Positions 1-8,883 are shown, counted from the stretch's first letter. The stretch: 64,000 nt of DNA from Clostridia bacterium (GCA_900769875.1 CAAGII010000147.1:1-64000); one strand, 5' to 3'. Notes: generated from the sequence alone by a model not told the origin. Made by a program: numbers and translations.

Positions 1-206
1 CGTTTGAAATCGGCGGCAAACTGACGCAGCCCATCGGTCAGGTGAAGATCACCCTGCCCGGCTTGCTGGACGGCTACGCGCTCCATCTCCTGCATGAGGA
101 CGGCACGGAAACGCTGCTGACCGATGTGCAGGATGGCTCCTTCGTGCTGGAATTCCCTGGCGCTTCGTCCCCCGTGCGGGTGATTCGCCTGGTGGCGGTC
201 GAATAA
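1..206 (+). CDS. 3' end of an unidentified protein (partial)
   Basis: An open frame enters from the left edge (codon phase starting at base 3) and stops at TAA 204-206, giving the last 67 residues of a protein. The visible part alternates short beta-type stretches with Gly/Asp turns (for example LHEDGTETLL), which looks like a C-terminal beta-sandwich module of a larger, perhaps extracellular, protein. A hairpin follows the stop. I do not recognise the family, and nothing can be said about its start or function. Confidence 0.6.
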   Translation, partial: FEIGGKLTQPIGQVKITLPGLLDGYALHLLHEDGTETLLTDVQDGSFVLEFPGASSPVRVIRLVAVE

Positions 207-215
207 ACCGCATAT

Positions 216-260
216 GCCCTGATTCCCACTTCGGCTCGCCGGAGTGAGGGTCAGGGCTTT
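216..260 (+). terminator. Probable terminator after the partial gene
   Basis: GCCCTGA (from 216) pairs with TCAGGGC ending at 257, with an inner CACT/AGTG pairing. Only a short T-run (258-260) follows, so strength is uncertain. Confidence 0.5.
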
Positions 261-320
261 GTTCATATGCCTGGGCGATGCCCTGTCCCGCGCCATTGAT
301 TCTGGAATCGTATGGCGATG

Positions 321-363
321 AAAAAGCTGCCGCACACTCCATGCAGGAGATGGCGGCAGCTTT
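321..363 (-). terminator. Terminator of the minus-strand replication operon
   Basis: AAAGCTGCCGC (323-333) pairs perfectly with GCGGCAGCTTT (352-362), and the inner CTCC/GGAG extends the stem. Read on the minus strand the stem ends in five T. It sits just past the stop at 385. Confidence 0.85.
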
Positions 364-384
364 GTTCAAATGCGGAGAATGGGA

Positions 385-858
385 CTACAGGCGATGCTCG
401 CTGCGGCTGAGCGCAAGCTCATCCTCCAGCACCCGGCAGGCGGCGAGGATGATGCGCGCGCAGGGGCGCGAGGCGTAGTAGGCGGGCGTGCGGGACTCAG
501 GCTGCGGCTCTTCACGGGTGCGCCCAAGCAGGGTGCCGCAGCAGATGGAGCCGCACGATGCGACAAACGCGTCATGCATGCGCTGCACGCGCCGGTAGAC
601 GGATACGCGGCTGTGCGCTGCCGCGCCGTCCCGGCCGTCCAGCGCGCCTGCGAGCATCACGGCGGCTGAAAACGCGCCGCAGGTTTCACGCAGGCGTCCC
701 ATGCCGCCGCCAAGACCCGCGGCAAGCAGGGCGGAACGGTCGGCGTCCAGCCCGGCAAGATCGCCGTAGGCCATCAGCACGGACTGCGCGCAGTTGTTGC
801 CCTCGCTGAAGTATCGAAGCGCAGCTGCGGTGCGCTGCGTCATAACGGGCGCGCCCAT
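385..858 (-). CDS. C_GCAxxG_C_C family protein
   Basis: This 157-aa protein carries the spaced Cys/Gly signature of the C_GCAxxG_C_C family (TIGR01909-type): GNNCAQSVL near residue 24, GLGGGMGRLRETCGAF in the middle and FVASCGSICCGTLLG later. The conserved cysteines suggest metal or redox chemistry, but no reaction is established for the family. The start at 858 overlaps the upstream lipoprotein stop as TAATG, indicating translational coupling; an ATG at 843 is the alternative. It is the last gene of the operon beginning with the DUF2232 protein and is followed by a strong terminator. The link to replication genes is probably only co-transcription. Confidence 0.75.
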   Translation of the reverse strand: MGAPVMTQRTAAALRYFSEGNNCAQSVLMAYGDLAGLDADRSALLAAGLGGGMGRLRETCGAFSAAVMLAGALDGRDGAAAHSRVSVYRRVQRMHDAFVASCGSICCGTLLGRTREEPQPESRTPAYYASRPCARIILAACRVLEDELALSRSEHRL

Positions 859-1667
859 TACTGCGTAATCTTCACCGTCTTGCGGAAGGTCGCGTACACG
901 GTGTCCTTGTAGGTCTCGCGGTAGGCATAGGGGCAGGACATGTGCAGGATGTACAGCGTGCGGTTCACGCATACGGCATGCACACGGCCGTAGGCATGGG
1001 TGCCGTCCTTCTTGTAGGCGTGGTAGTCAGCGTAGCGGCCCTTGCTGTCCAGCAGGGTACGCTCGGCGGTGCTGGTATCGTGGAAGGAGTAGAAGTCACC
1101 CTGAATGGTGCTGAGCATGTCCTTGACCACGCGGTTGAGCTCGTTGGCGCCGTAGTCGGAGCTGACATTGCGCGCGTACACGGACAGCGTCGCCGCGTAA
1201 TCCATGCGCGAGTCGGGATTGGTCAGCGTGAACACATCGGCGGCAGCGTCGTTTTTCAGCCAGCCCACGGGCGCTTCAAAGGACAGGCGCAGCTTGGTCG
1301 CGTCATACACCTGATAGGCGAACTCCAGCGGCGGCTCGGGCGTGGGCGTGGGCTTGTCCAGCGGATCGAGCTTAACGGGCGTCGCGCCGGCGTACTGCCC
1401 GCGGACGGTCGGCGCGGCGGTGGGCTTGGTGGAAAGACCGGCGTTGGCGGGCTGATTGGTCACAGGCACGGCTGTGGGCTGCGGGTACACGGTGGGCTCG
1501 AGCGTCATCTCGGGGATCTTGTTCGAATTGCCGATCAGGCTCTGCTGGGTTGCCAGGTCGTTGGGATTGGTCAGCACGTCATAGCGCTTTTGCTCGCCGC
1601 CCTTGCAGCCGCACACAAGCAGCAGGCAAAGGGCAAGGGTCAGAACCAGCAGCACACGCTTCTTCAT
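858..1667 (-). CDS. Putative lipoprotein with a Thr/Pro-rich linker
   Basis: This 269-aa protein starts with Lys-Lys-Arg, a hydrophobic helix and a lipobox-like VCGC, so it is probably lipidated and anchored outside the membrane. Residues about 45-105 form a Pro/Thr/Ala-rich spacer (PTAVPV, KPTAAPT, DKPTPTPEPP). The C-terminal ~165 residues form a compact domain (LRLSFEAPVGW..., later TLYILHMSCP) whose pattern resembles PsbP-like folds in bacterial lipoproteins; that assignment is tentative. GGAGGAATAGACC precedes the ATG. It lies between yhaM and the C_GCAxxG_C_C gene. Function unknown. Confidence 0.65.
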   Translation of the reverse strand: MKKRVLLVLTLALCLLLVCGCKGGEQKRYDVLTNPNDLATQQSLIGNSNKIPEMTLEPTVYPQPTAVPVTNQPANAGLSTKPTAAPTVRGQYAGATPVKLDPLDKPTPTPEPPLEFAYQVYDATKLRLSFEAPVGWLKNDAAADVFTLTNPDSRMDYAATLSVYARNVSSDYGANELNRVVKDMLSTIQGDFYSFHDTSTAERTLLDSKGRYADYHAYKKDGTHAYGRVHAVCVNRTLYILHMSCPYAYRETYKDTVYATFRKTVKITQ

Positions 1668-1748
1668 GGTCTATTCCTCCCGAATTCATGGTCTGCATAG
1701 TGGACTGGGTGATATGAATGCAACGCACGCGGGGCATGAAAGCCTGCG

Positions 1749-2705
1749 TCACTCCGCGTCGTCCGTATAACGGGCGTGATAGAGCCTGCGTCCGTCAAGG
1801 CTGCGGATGGGCTCGGAGAACGCGCCCTGTGGCGTGCGGGCGAGGATGCCTTCCATCTCGTTCATGCGCGCGTCCAGCGTGTCGATCCAGTGCAGCGCCT
1901 CCGCCTCGGGGAACATGGGCATGCGCGGACTGCCGTATTCGGGCACGCCGTGATGGCTGATGAGCATGTGCTCCAGAAGCGCCACGATTTCGCCGGACAC
2001 GCCGACGTTGCGCGCGGCCTCGTCCAGCGTGGACACGCCGCGCACCAGATGACCCAGCAGCAGTCCGTCGCGGGTGTAATCGCTCACATTGCCCAGCTCA
2101 TCGCTCTTCATCTCATTGATTTTGCCCAGATCGTGGATGATGACACCCGCCCGGAGCAGATCGCCGTGGAGCAGGGGATAGCTTGCGATGATATGCTCCG
2201 CGGTATTGAGCATGCTGGTGGTGTGATGGAGCAGACCGCTGCGCTCCGCGTGGTGCATCCGCTGCGCTGCCGGGAAGTAGCCGAGCCTGTCGCCCGCAAG
2301 GCGCAGAAGCTCGCGCACCAGCCGTTTGAGCTCGTCGCTCTCAAAGCGGTCAATGGTGTCCTCAATGCGCTGCATCATCACCTCGGGCTTTTCCGGGGCG
2401 CAGGGCACCAGCCGGCTCAGATCCACGCCGTCTGAAGGCACGCTCTGGCGCATGCGCTCCACGCGCAGCTGCAGACGGCCGTTGTACTCCTGCACAAGGC
2501 CGCGCACCTTGATGACCGTGCCCGGCACGGGCGGCTGCGCGTTGCCGTCCCACACCTTGCAGTTGATTTCGCCCGTGCGGTCGCACAGGTTCATATCCAC
2601 ATAGCGCGCGCCGTTGCTGCCCGTGCGCTGATCGCTCGAGCGCACCAGCAGGAAGCCCTCATAGCGCATGTCCCTGGCAAGCGCGGCTACCGTCAATTCC
2701 TCCAT
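1749..2705 (-). CDS. yhaM: 3'-5' exoribonuclease YhaM family
   Basis: At 318 aa this matches YhaM/Cbf1 in length and layout: an N-terminal OB-fold nucleic-acid-binding domain (about residues 15-95, with YVDMNLCDRTGEINCKVWDG) followed by an HD phosphohydrolase domain. The HD metal site is visible as HHTTSML near residue 160 and AGVIIHDLGK near residue 190. YhaM enzymes trim RNA and DNA 3' ends. GGAGG lies nine bases before the ATG. It follows dnaB by 32 bases in the same operon. Confidence 0.88.
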   Translation of the reverse strand: MEELTVAALARDMRYEGFLLVRSSDQRTGSNGARYVDMNLCDRTGEINCKVWDGNAQPPVPGTVIKVRGLVQEYNGRLQLRVERMRQSVPSDGVDLSRLVPCAPEKPEVMMQRIEDTIDRFESDELKRLVRELLRLAGDRLGYFPAAQRMHHAERSGLLHHTTSMLNTAEHIIASYPLLHGDLLRAGVIIHDLGKINEMKSDELGNVSDYTRDGLLLGHLVRGVSTLDEAARNVGVSGEIVALLEHMLISHHGVPEYGSPRMPMFPEAEALHWIDTLDARMNEMEGILARTPQGAFSEPIRSLDGRRLYHARYTDDAE

Positions 2706-2737
2706 GGGAACAATCCTCCACGATCAAGATCTGTTCA

Positions 2738-4093
2738 TCAGAACGGGGCGTCGCCGCCCACGGCGCCCGGCGCCAGATTGGCGTAGGTCGTGTACTCCGG
2801 CAGCCATGCGACCTTCACCGTGCCAAGCGGGCCGTTTCGCTGCTTGGCAAGGATGATCTCGCCCACGTTTTTTTCCTCGGCATTGGGATCGTAATAGCCC
2901 TCGCGGTGGATGAACATCACCACGTCGGCGTCCTGCTCGATGGAGCCGGAATCGCGCAGGTCGCTCAGCACCGGGCGCTTGTCCACGCGCGTGGTCGCCG
3001 CGCGGGAGAGCTGCGCGCAGGCAATGAGCGGCACCTTCAGCTCCAGCGCGATGGCCTTGAGCTGGCGGCTGATCTCGCTCACCTCCAGCTGACGGTTCTC
3101 CGTTCTGCCATCGGCGTGCATGAGACCCAGATAGTCCAGCACGATGAGGTCGAGCCCCTTGTCCATCATCAGCCTGCGGCACCGCGAGCGCAGCTGCGAG
3201 GGCGTGATGCCCGCCGTATCGTCGATATACAGGTGCGAGTTGCTCATCGGGCCGATGGAGCGGGCAAGCCGCATCCAGTCGTCGCCCGTCAGCGAGCCGG
3301 AGCGCACGGCCTGCATGTTCACCCGCGCGTCCGAGCAGAGCAGACGCATGGCGATCTGCTCCCTGGGCATTTCGAGGCTGAAGAACGCGACGGTTTTGCC
3401 CGCCGTGAGCGCCGCGTGCCCCGTGATGTTGACGGCAAGCGACGTCTTACCCATCGAAGGGCGCGCGCCGATGAGAATCAGCTCGCCCGGATGCATGCCG
3501 GTCAGCAGGTTGTCCAGCGCGGTAAAGCCTGTCGGCACGCCGCTCAGGCGTCCCTTGAGCTTGCTCAGCTCCTCAATGGCGGCGTAGGTGTTGTACAGTA
3601 CGTTCTTGACCGCCACAAGGCTTTCGCCCGCGGCGCGGCGCATCACAATATCAAAGATGGATTTCTCGGCATGGGCCAGCGTTTCCTGCAGGGGATTCTG
3701 CTGGCTGTAGCACTCCTGCGTGATTTCCTGGGAGGCGCGGATCAGCTTGCGCAGCGTGCTTTTCTCCGCCACCAGGCTGATGTAGGCCTGCACGTTGGCG
3801 GTGGTGGGCACATACTGCAAAAGCTCCATCAGATAGGCGGTGCCGCCCACGCCCTCCAGCGTGCCGCGGCGGGACAGCTCCGCGTCCACCGTCACCAGAT
3901 CCACCGGGCTCTGCTGGTGGAAAAGGGAGATCATCGCGTCGTACAGCTCCCGGTGCGTCGGCTGATAGAAATCGTCCGCCGTCAGGTTCTCGGCCGCCTT
4001 CATCACGGCGGTCTGATCCTGCAGCATGGCGCCCAGAACGCTTCTCTCCGCCTCCAGACTGTTGGGCGGCGTCGCGCCGCTCAGTTCGCTCAT
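2738..4093 (-). CDS. dnaB: Replicative DNA helicase DnaB
   Basis: This 451-aa hexameric helicase unwinds DNA at the replication fork. The N-terminal DnaB domain (NSLEAERSVLGAML, ~residues 10-110) is followed by a RecA-like domain with Walker A GARPSMGKTS, Walker B LIVLDYLGLM and later DLRDSGSIEQDADVVMFIHR. I start at ATG 4093, with AGGTGG eight bases upstream, rather than the in-frame GTG at 4105. It follows rplI directly, the usual rplI-dnaB order of Firmicutes. Confidence 0.97.
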   Translation of the reverse strand: MSELSGATPPNSLEAERSVLGAMLQDQTAVMKAAENLTADDFYQPTHRELYDAMISLFHQQSPVDLVTVDAELSRRGTLEGVGGTAYLMELLQYVPTTANVQAYISLVAEKSTLRKLIRASQEITQECYSQQNPLQETLAHAEKSIFDIVMRRAAGESLVAVKNVLYNTYAAIEELSKLKGRLSGVPTGFTALDNLLTGMHPGELILIGARPSMGKTSLAVNITGHAALTAGKTVAFFSLEMPREQIAMRLLCSDARVNMQAVRSGSLTGDDWMRLARSIGPMSNSHLYIDDTAGITPSQLRSRCRRLMMDKGLDLIVLDYLGLMHADGRTENRQLEVSEISRQLKAIALELKVPLIACAQLSRAATTRVDKRPVLSDLRDSGSIEQDADVVMFIHREGYYDPNAEEKNVGEIILAKQRNGPLGTVKVAWLPEYTTYANLAPGAVGGDAPF

Positions 4094-4128
4094 CCCATCC
4101 ACCACCTGTCAGGCGCTTTTGCCCGCTG

Positions 4129-4581
4129 TTACTTGGCGGCTGCCTCCACATGCACCGTCATGGGGACGGTCACGCCGCTGAACAGCCACACGGTCACATT
4201 CACGTCGCCCACCGCGCGGATGGGCTCGGCAAGGTCGATCTTCTTCTTGTCCAACTTCACGCCATGCTGCTTTTCCAGCTGCTCGGCGATCTCGGCGGTG
4301 GTGATGGAGCCGTACAGGCGGCCCTTTTCACCGCACTTGACCGCCATGGTGATGGTCTTGCCCTTGAGCTGAGCAGCCTTCTTCTCGGCCTCGGCGCGGC
4401 GCTCCGCCTCACGGGCGGCCTCGGCGGCGCGCTTGCGCTCGATCTCCCTGCTTGCGCCGGGGGTCGCCTCCACGGCCAGCTTTTTGGGGAAGAGGAAGTT
4501 GCGGGCATAGCCGTCGGACACGGTGATGATATCGTCACGCTTGCCGCTGCCCTTGATATCCTGAAGCAGAATAACTTTCAT
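4129..4581 (-). CDS. rplI: 50S ribosomal protein L9
   Basis: The 150-aa product has the L9 N-terminal signature MKVILLQDIKGSGKRDD...VSDGYARNFLFPK, a Lys/Glu/Ala-rich connecting helix (about residues 42-80) and the C-terminal domain. It binds 23S rRNA and helps keep the reading frame. ATG 4581 is chosen because it begins MKVILLQD and lies eight bases after AGGAGG; the ATG six bases upstream sits too close to that site. It is located between the DUF2232 gene and dnaB. Confidence 0.97.
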   Translation of the reverse strand: MKVILLQDIKGSGKRDDIITVSDGYARNFLFPKKLAVEATPGASREIERKRAAEAAREAERRAEAEKKAAQLKGKTITMAVKCGEKGRLYGSITTAEIAEQLEKQHGVKLDKKKIDLAEPIRAVGDVNVTVWLFSGVTVPMTVHVEAAAK

Positions 4582-4611
4582 GGTCATATCCTCCTGTCAT
4601 TCCTAATGCCT

Positions 4612-5625
4612 TTATATCTCGTCATCCCCGTCCTGCGGGCGGAGACGGCGGAAATCAGCCAGCTGATCGAACAGCCCGGTGAATACCAGCGCGATGGAGA
4701 ACAGCGCCGCCGTCAGCGCCAGCACAAGCAGGCTCGCCGGTGCGGAAAAATGCATGCGCGTGCGCAGAAGCCACCATACAACGCTCGCGCCCTGAACGCC
4801 CAGCGCAAGGCGGAACGCGGCCTCCAGCAGACTGCCCGTCAGGCGCGCAACGTCCGCCCCGGAGAGCTGGCAAAGGAGCGACGCGACATACATGCCCATC
4901 ACGCCCAGCGCCGCCCTGCGGGACAGCTTCCAGCCCTCAAAGGGAGGCAGATCGTGCATGCCGCTCCTGTGCCCGGCGATCGTGTCGCGAAGGAGCGCGC
5001 AGAGCAGTCCCGTCAGTCCCGCCCACATGACGCACGCGGTGGGCAGCGCCGTTTCAAACAGCGATTCGATCCGCGTGCGAAGCGCCCACAGCAGCTGCTC
5101 CTCCGTCTGGGGGAGGATGACGCCCAGCATGAGCGCGGCGGTTTCCTTGGTTGTGGCTTCAAGCGGGAGCACGCCGCTGCGCCAGAGGCTGTAGAGCAGC
5201 TGCGCGCAGTCCCCTCGGGCGGCGACGGCGCGCGTCGCCTCCTCCGCAAGCGCGGGGATGACGGGCTGACGGTACCATGCACCGAGCAGGAAGAACAGCG
5301 CCGCAAGGCACGCCGCGGCAAGCACTGTCCACATCATGCCCCGGCGATCCGCCATGCCGCCCAGTGGCATGAAGCACGAAGCGGCCGCGCAGGCGCACCA
5401 TGCCGGCGCGACAAAGCGCACGGGCGCGGGCAGAACAAGGTACGCGCTCACGCCGAGCGCAAGCCCCGTCAGCGCGGCTGTCACGCGCTCGCCGCCCGCC
5501 AGGAGCGCTTCGCAGCACAGTGGCAGCAGCGCCAGCAGCAACGCCGTCGGCCATACGCCCAGAAAGGGCAGCGCCGCAAACGCGGCGACGGCGACCATCC
5601 GGAGCAGGGAACGGGGGAGTACCAT
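4612..5625 (-). CDS. DUF2232 (YybS-like) multi-pass membrane protein
   Basis: This 337-aa protein has about eight hydrophobic segments (two near the N-terminus, more at ~60-130, and the rest after ~210). It ends LFTGLFDQLADFRRLRP-like, which resembles the C-terminal tail of DUF2232/YybS proteins. Its place directly before rplI-dnaB also matches yybS in Bacillus, but no gdpP (yybT) gene lies between. The family has no established biochemical role. GGAGG precedes the ATG, and the promoter at 5661-5689 makes it the first gene of the operon. Confidence 0.75.
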   Translation of the reverse strand: MVLPRSLLRMVAVAAFAALPFLGVWPTALLLALLPLCCEALLAGGERVTAALTGLALGVSAYLVLPAPVRFVAPAWCACAAASCFMPLGGMADRRGMMWTVLAAACLAALFFLLGAWYRQPVIPALAEEATRAVAARGDCAQLLYSLWRSGVLPLEATTKETAALMLGVILPQTEEQLLWALRTRIESLFETALPTACVMWAGLTGLLCALLRDTIAGHRSGMHDLPPFEGWKLSRRAALGVMGMYVASLLCQLSGADVARLTGSLLEAAFRLALGVQGASVVWWLLRTRMHFSAPASLLVLALTAALFSIALVFTGLFDQLADFRRLRPQDGDDEI

Positions 5626-5660
5626 GCTTGCGCCTCCGACTGTGTAAAGTGATTCACTCT

Positions 5661-5689
5661 ATTATAGAACATTTTTGCCCTGACTGCAA
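5661..5689 (-). promoter_or_regulatory. Sigma-A promoter of the DUF2232-rplI-dnaB operon
   Basis: On the minus strand TTGCAG (5689-5684), a 17-base spacer and TATAAT (5666-5661) precede the ATG at 5625. Confidence 0.75.
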
Positions 5690-5705
5690 CCATGAATTTC
5701 TGCGC

Positions 5706-5734
5706 TTGTGCGGCGGCGGGGAGTGTGCTATAAT
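5706..5734 (+). promoter_or_regulatory. Extended -10 promoter of the glycosyltransferase operon
   Basis: TTGTGC (5706-5711), 17 bases, then TGCTATAAT with TATAAT at 5729-5734. It is divergent from the promoter at 5661-5689. The stretch GGAGTGTGCTATAATGA recurs almost identically before mscL. Confidence 0.7.
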
Positions 5735-5766
5735 GATGCAATCAATCGTTTTCGGGAGGCGTGGGC

Positions 5767-7392
5767 ATGGCGTTTGGGCGGATCGGTGCGTATGTGTCGC
5801 GGCATGGACTGCGCTGGACGCTCCGCCGGGGCGCGCAGAAGGCGGCGGAAAGATACCTGCGCACCTATGAGCGTAAGGCCCGGCAGCTTGCGCCCACGGA
5901 GAAGGAGCTGCGGGAGCAGCGCGCGCATCAGCCGGACGCGGGCCTTGTCAGCGTGATCGTGCCCGTGTTTAACACGCGCCCAGAGCTGCTGGAGGCGCTG
6001 GCGCAAAGCCTTGTCGCGCAGACCTATGAGCGCTGGGAGGCATGCCTCTACGACGGCGGCAGTCCAAATCCGCTCACACGCGAAGCGCTCCTGTCCCTCG
6101 CCCGGAGGGACGCGCGCATCCGCGTGACCCTCGGAGACAGCAACGACGGCATCAGCGGCAACAGCAACCACGCGCTCGCCATGGCGAAGGGACGCTATAT
6201 CGTGCTGTGCGACCATGACGATCTTCTCACGCCCGACGCGCTCTGGCAGGTTGCGAGAACCGCCGCGGAGACGGGCGCGGAGCTGATCTATTCGGACGAG
6301 GACAGGATTTCGGAGGACGGCGCGAGGCTGACCGATCCGCACATGAAGCCCGGCTTCTGCCCCGACAACCTTCGCTCGGGCAACTACATCTGCCACCTGA
6401 TGGCGGTGAAGCGGACGCTGATGGACGAGGTCGGTGCGTTCCGTCCGGGCTTTGACGGCAGTCAGGATCATGATCTTGCGCTGCGCTGCGCGGAGCGCGC
6501 GGGCAGCATCGCGCATATCGCGAGGGTGCTGTATCACTGGCGCATGGTGGGCGGGAGCATGAGCCGCAAACGGCTTTCCCAGTGTCAGGAGGCCGGGTGC
6601 CGCGCGGTGGAGGAGCACATGCGGCGCATCGGCTGGAGCGGCAGCGCCGTGATGGAAAGCGGCGTGATCCGGCTGCGCTACGCGCTGAAGCGGCCGATGA
6701 CGCTGCGTGCGCTGGTGCTGAGCCGGCGGGAGGGCGATGAGCGCGCGTGCATATCGGCGCTGCGCCGGGCGGGACTGGCTGACACGTCGATCACCGTGCT
6801 TTACGCTAAGCGCGATCGCTGGCAGGCGCGCGTCAACCGCGCCGCCGCCGAAGCGGAGGAGGACGCGCTGCTCATCATCCGCGCCTCCGCGCTTGCGCAG
6901 GGAGCGGATTTCCTGACGGAGATGCTCATGTATGCCCAGCGCGGCGATGTGGGCATGGTGACGCCCGTCGCGCTGCGGCGCGGCAGCATCGTCAGCGCCG
7001 GCTATGCGCTGATGAGGGACGGGCGCGTGCTGCACAGAAGCGCGGGGACGGCGCTTGCTTCGGGCGGCTGGCACGCTATCGAAAGAACAAGCCACAATGT
7101 GGCGGCGGTGAGCAGCATCTGTCTGATGGTGCGCCGGGATCATTATCTGCCGCTGGAGGAGAACGGAAGCGCGGAAACGGCGCTTGTGCAAAGCTGCATC
7201 GCCATGTCGCGCGGGGGTCTTGTGCATGTGTATACGCCCCACGCCGCGGTGCAATACCGCGGGAGACCCCCTGAGACGCCGGGGCTCTGCACGCCTGTAA
7301 CGGACGGATGCATGAGCGAATGGCACCTGCGGGGGAAAAGAGCGGACTATCGCGTATGCGTGAAGGAGGACAGGAGCCGTGCTGCTGACTAA
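5767..7392 (+). CDS. Family 2 glycosyltransferase
   Basis: The 541-aa protein contains a GT-A domain: SVIVPVFNT at ~62-70, a DHDD metal/nucleotide-sugar motif at ~149-152, YSDED near 180 and GSQDHDLALR near 240. GT2 enzymes transfer sugars from nucleotide donors to cell-surface polymers. There is no signal peptide or clear membrane span, so it is probably cytoplasmic or peripheral. After ~residue 300 lies a second, less conserved domain. ATG 5767 is chosen because GGGAGG ends seven bases before it. It overlaps the next gene by 14 bases. Confidence 0.85.
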   Translation: MAFGRIGAYVSRHGLRWTLRRGAQKAAERYLRTYERKARQLAPTEKELREQRAHQPDAGLVSVIVPVFNTRPELLEALAQSLVAQTYERWEACLYDGGSPNPLTREALLSLARRDARIRVTLGDSNDGISGNSNHALAMAKGRYIVLCDHDDLLTPDALWQVARTAAETGAELIYSDEDRISEDGARLTDPHMKPGFCPDNLRSGNYICHLMAVKRTLMDEVGAFRPGFDGSQDHDLALRCAERAGSIAHIARVLYHWRMVGGSMSRKRLSQCQEAGCRAVEEHMRRIGWSGSAVMESGVIRLRYALKRPMTLRALVLSRREGDERACISALRRAGLADTSITVLYAKRDRWQARVNRAAAEAEEDALLIIRASALAQGADFLTEMLMYAQRGDVGMVTPVALRRGSIVSAGYALMRDGRVLHRSAGTALASGGWHAIERTSHNVAAVSSICLMVRRDHYLPLEENGSAETALVQSCIAMSRGGLVHVYTPHAAVQYRGRPPETPGLCTPVTDGCMSEWHLRGKRADYRVCVKEDRSRAAD

Positions 7393-8197
7393 TGACCTTG
7401 CGATGAAGCGGCTGGAGGGGATTCCGGGCGATATCGGGCTGGTGGTGTACGAGATGGCGACGGGCGACCGCGTAAGCATCGGCGAAACGAAGGCGATCGA
7501 AGCGGCGAGCGTCATCAAGTTGTTTGTGATGGCGGAGGCGTTCCGCCAGCGTGAAGAAGGGCTGATTGATTTCGCCATGCCCGTCACCGTGCGCGAGGAG
7601 GACAAGCTGCCCTCCTGCGGCGCGCTGACCTACATGAAGGGCGATATCACGCTGCCCCTTGGCGATCTGGTGACGCTGATGATCATTCTCTCGGACAACA
7701 CGGCGACCAATCTGCTGATCGACCTGATGGGCATTGGGCGGATCGGGGAGATGATCTCGCTCCTGGGCATGCGGGAGACGGCGCTTCGCCGCAAGCTGTT
7801 CATGCCGGAGCTTGCGGCGCGGGGCGTGCGCAACGAGGTGAGCGCGCGCGACTGCGCAAGGCTGATGCAGCTGCTGCTGGAGGGGCGCGTGGTCAGCCCC
7901 GGCGCGAGCGCGGAGATGCTTGACATTCTGCGCTGCCAGCGGCTGCGGGGCAAGATGCCCTTCTATCTGAGCAGCCGAAATGTGAAATGCGCGCACAAAA
8001 CAGGCGAGGACGACGGCATAACGCACGATGTGGGCGTCATTTTCGGAAAAACGCCGCGCATCTTCTGCTTTCTGAGCCAGAAGACCAATGTGCCGGAGGC
8101 GGAGCGCGCGCTGCAGGCGCTCGCGGGCGCTGCCGGCACGGACGATATGCAGCTTCTGCACTGTGGATGGGAGGACGGCAAATGGCGGATCAGCTGA
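7379..8197 (+). CDS. Class A beta-lactamase-fold serine hydrolase without signal peptide
   Basis: The 272-aa product carries the serine-hydrolase triad of motifs: SVIK (Ser44-Lys47), SDN (~105-107) and KTG (~205). The classical Glu166-containing ExxLN box is not evident; FMPELAARG occupies roughly that place. It starts at once with charged residues and has no export signal, so a cytoplasmic location is likely, which is odd for a penicillin-recognising fold. The GTG start has AAGGAGGA eight bases upstream and overlaps the glycosyltransferase. A resistance role is not supported; a peptidase or esterase role is possible. Confidence 0.75.
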   Translation: MLLTNDLAMKRLEGIPGDIGLVVYEMATGDRVSIGETKAIEAASVIKLFVMAEAFRQREEGLIDFAMPVTVREEDKLPSCGALTYMKGDITLPLGDLVTLMIILSDNTATNLLIDLMGIGRIGEMISLLGMRETALRRKLFMPELAARGVRNEVSARDCARLMQLLLEGRVVSPGASAEMLDILRCQRLRGKMPFYLSSRNVKCAHKTGEDDGITHDVGVIFGKTPRIFCFLSQKTNVPEAERALQALAGAAGTDDMQLLHCGWEDGKWRIS

Positions 8198-8883
8198 GCT
8201 GCGTGGGTTTTGACCCCGCAAACATGGACGCGTTTTACGACTGGGCGTGGAAGAACAAGCGTGTGACCGATATGGAGGACGGGCTCTATGTGCTGCTTGG
8301 CGCGGGAGAGCACGTGGGCTGCTGGCTTTCGGTGGACAGGGAGACGCAGGATATTCTGGACTGGGATGTGCATTATGCCTCCAGGCTGCGGCAGGACTGC
8401 GCGTTCGTGCGCGATGTGGAGCTGGACGCTCACGGGCAGTCGGGCATCATCTGCGTGGCGCTGCATCCGGGCCAGGAGCGGGAAACGCTGGTGAATCTGT
8501 CCGTGCCGGTGCTTGCGCCGTGGGCGGAGCGGGAGGAGGGCTCGCCCGGGCTTTTGCAGACCGCGTGCTACGCCGAGTGGGTGGAGGAGGCGCCGGAGAC
8601 GACCGCCACCAGCCTCCGTGCCGAGGAGGACGAGAATGTGGCGGATATGGTGTGCGTGGTGCAAAAGGGCGAGCGCTGCCGCAATCCCCAGAGCGGACGG
8701 AGCTTCTGGCACATGGTGGTGGAATGCGAGGGGCTGGATATGGATCTGCTGGCGGAGGAGGCCGCGTTTGACGCGCTGCCCGTGCCCGGTACGGTGCTGC
8801 GCACCCGCGTCTGCCTGACGGCGGATGTGGAGGCGGGCGTGACCGGGGAATCGCCCGATGAGGCAGCTGTGCGGGAATTGTGA
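8182..8883 (+). CDS. Uncharacterised protein
   Basis: A 233-aa soluble, acidic protein that I do not recognise. The N-terminal ~100 residues (FYDWAWKNKRVTDMEDGLYVLLG... CWLSVDRETQDILDWDVHYAS) look like one small alpha/beta domain; the rest is Glu-rich with scattered Cys. GGGAGG lies before ATG 8182, which is inside the end of the beta-lactamase-fold gene (16-base overlap), so the two are translationally coupled. The sequence upstream of this start in the same frame is an accident of the overlap. Confidence 0.7.
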   Translation: MADQLSCVGFDPANMDAFYDWAWKNKRVTDMEDGLYVLLGAGEHVGCWLSVDRETQDILDWDVHYASRLRQDCAFVRDVELDAHGQSGIICVALHPGQERETLVNLSVPVLAPWAEREEGSPGLLQTACYAEWVEEAPETTATSLRAEEDENVADMVCVVQKGERCRNPQSGRSFWHMVVECEGLDMDLLAEEAAFDALPVPGTVLRTRVCLTADVEAGVTGESPDEAAVREL

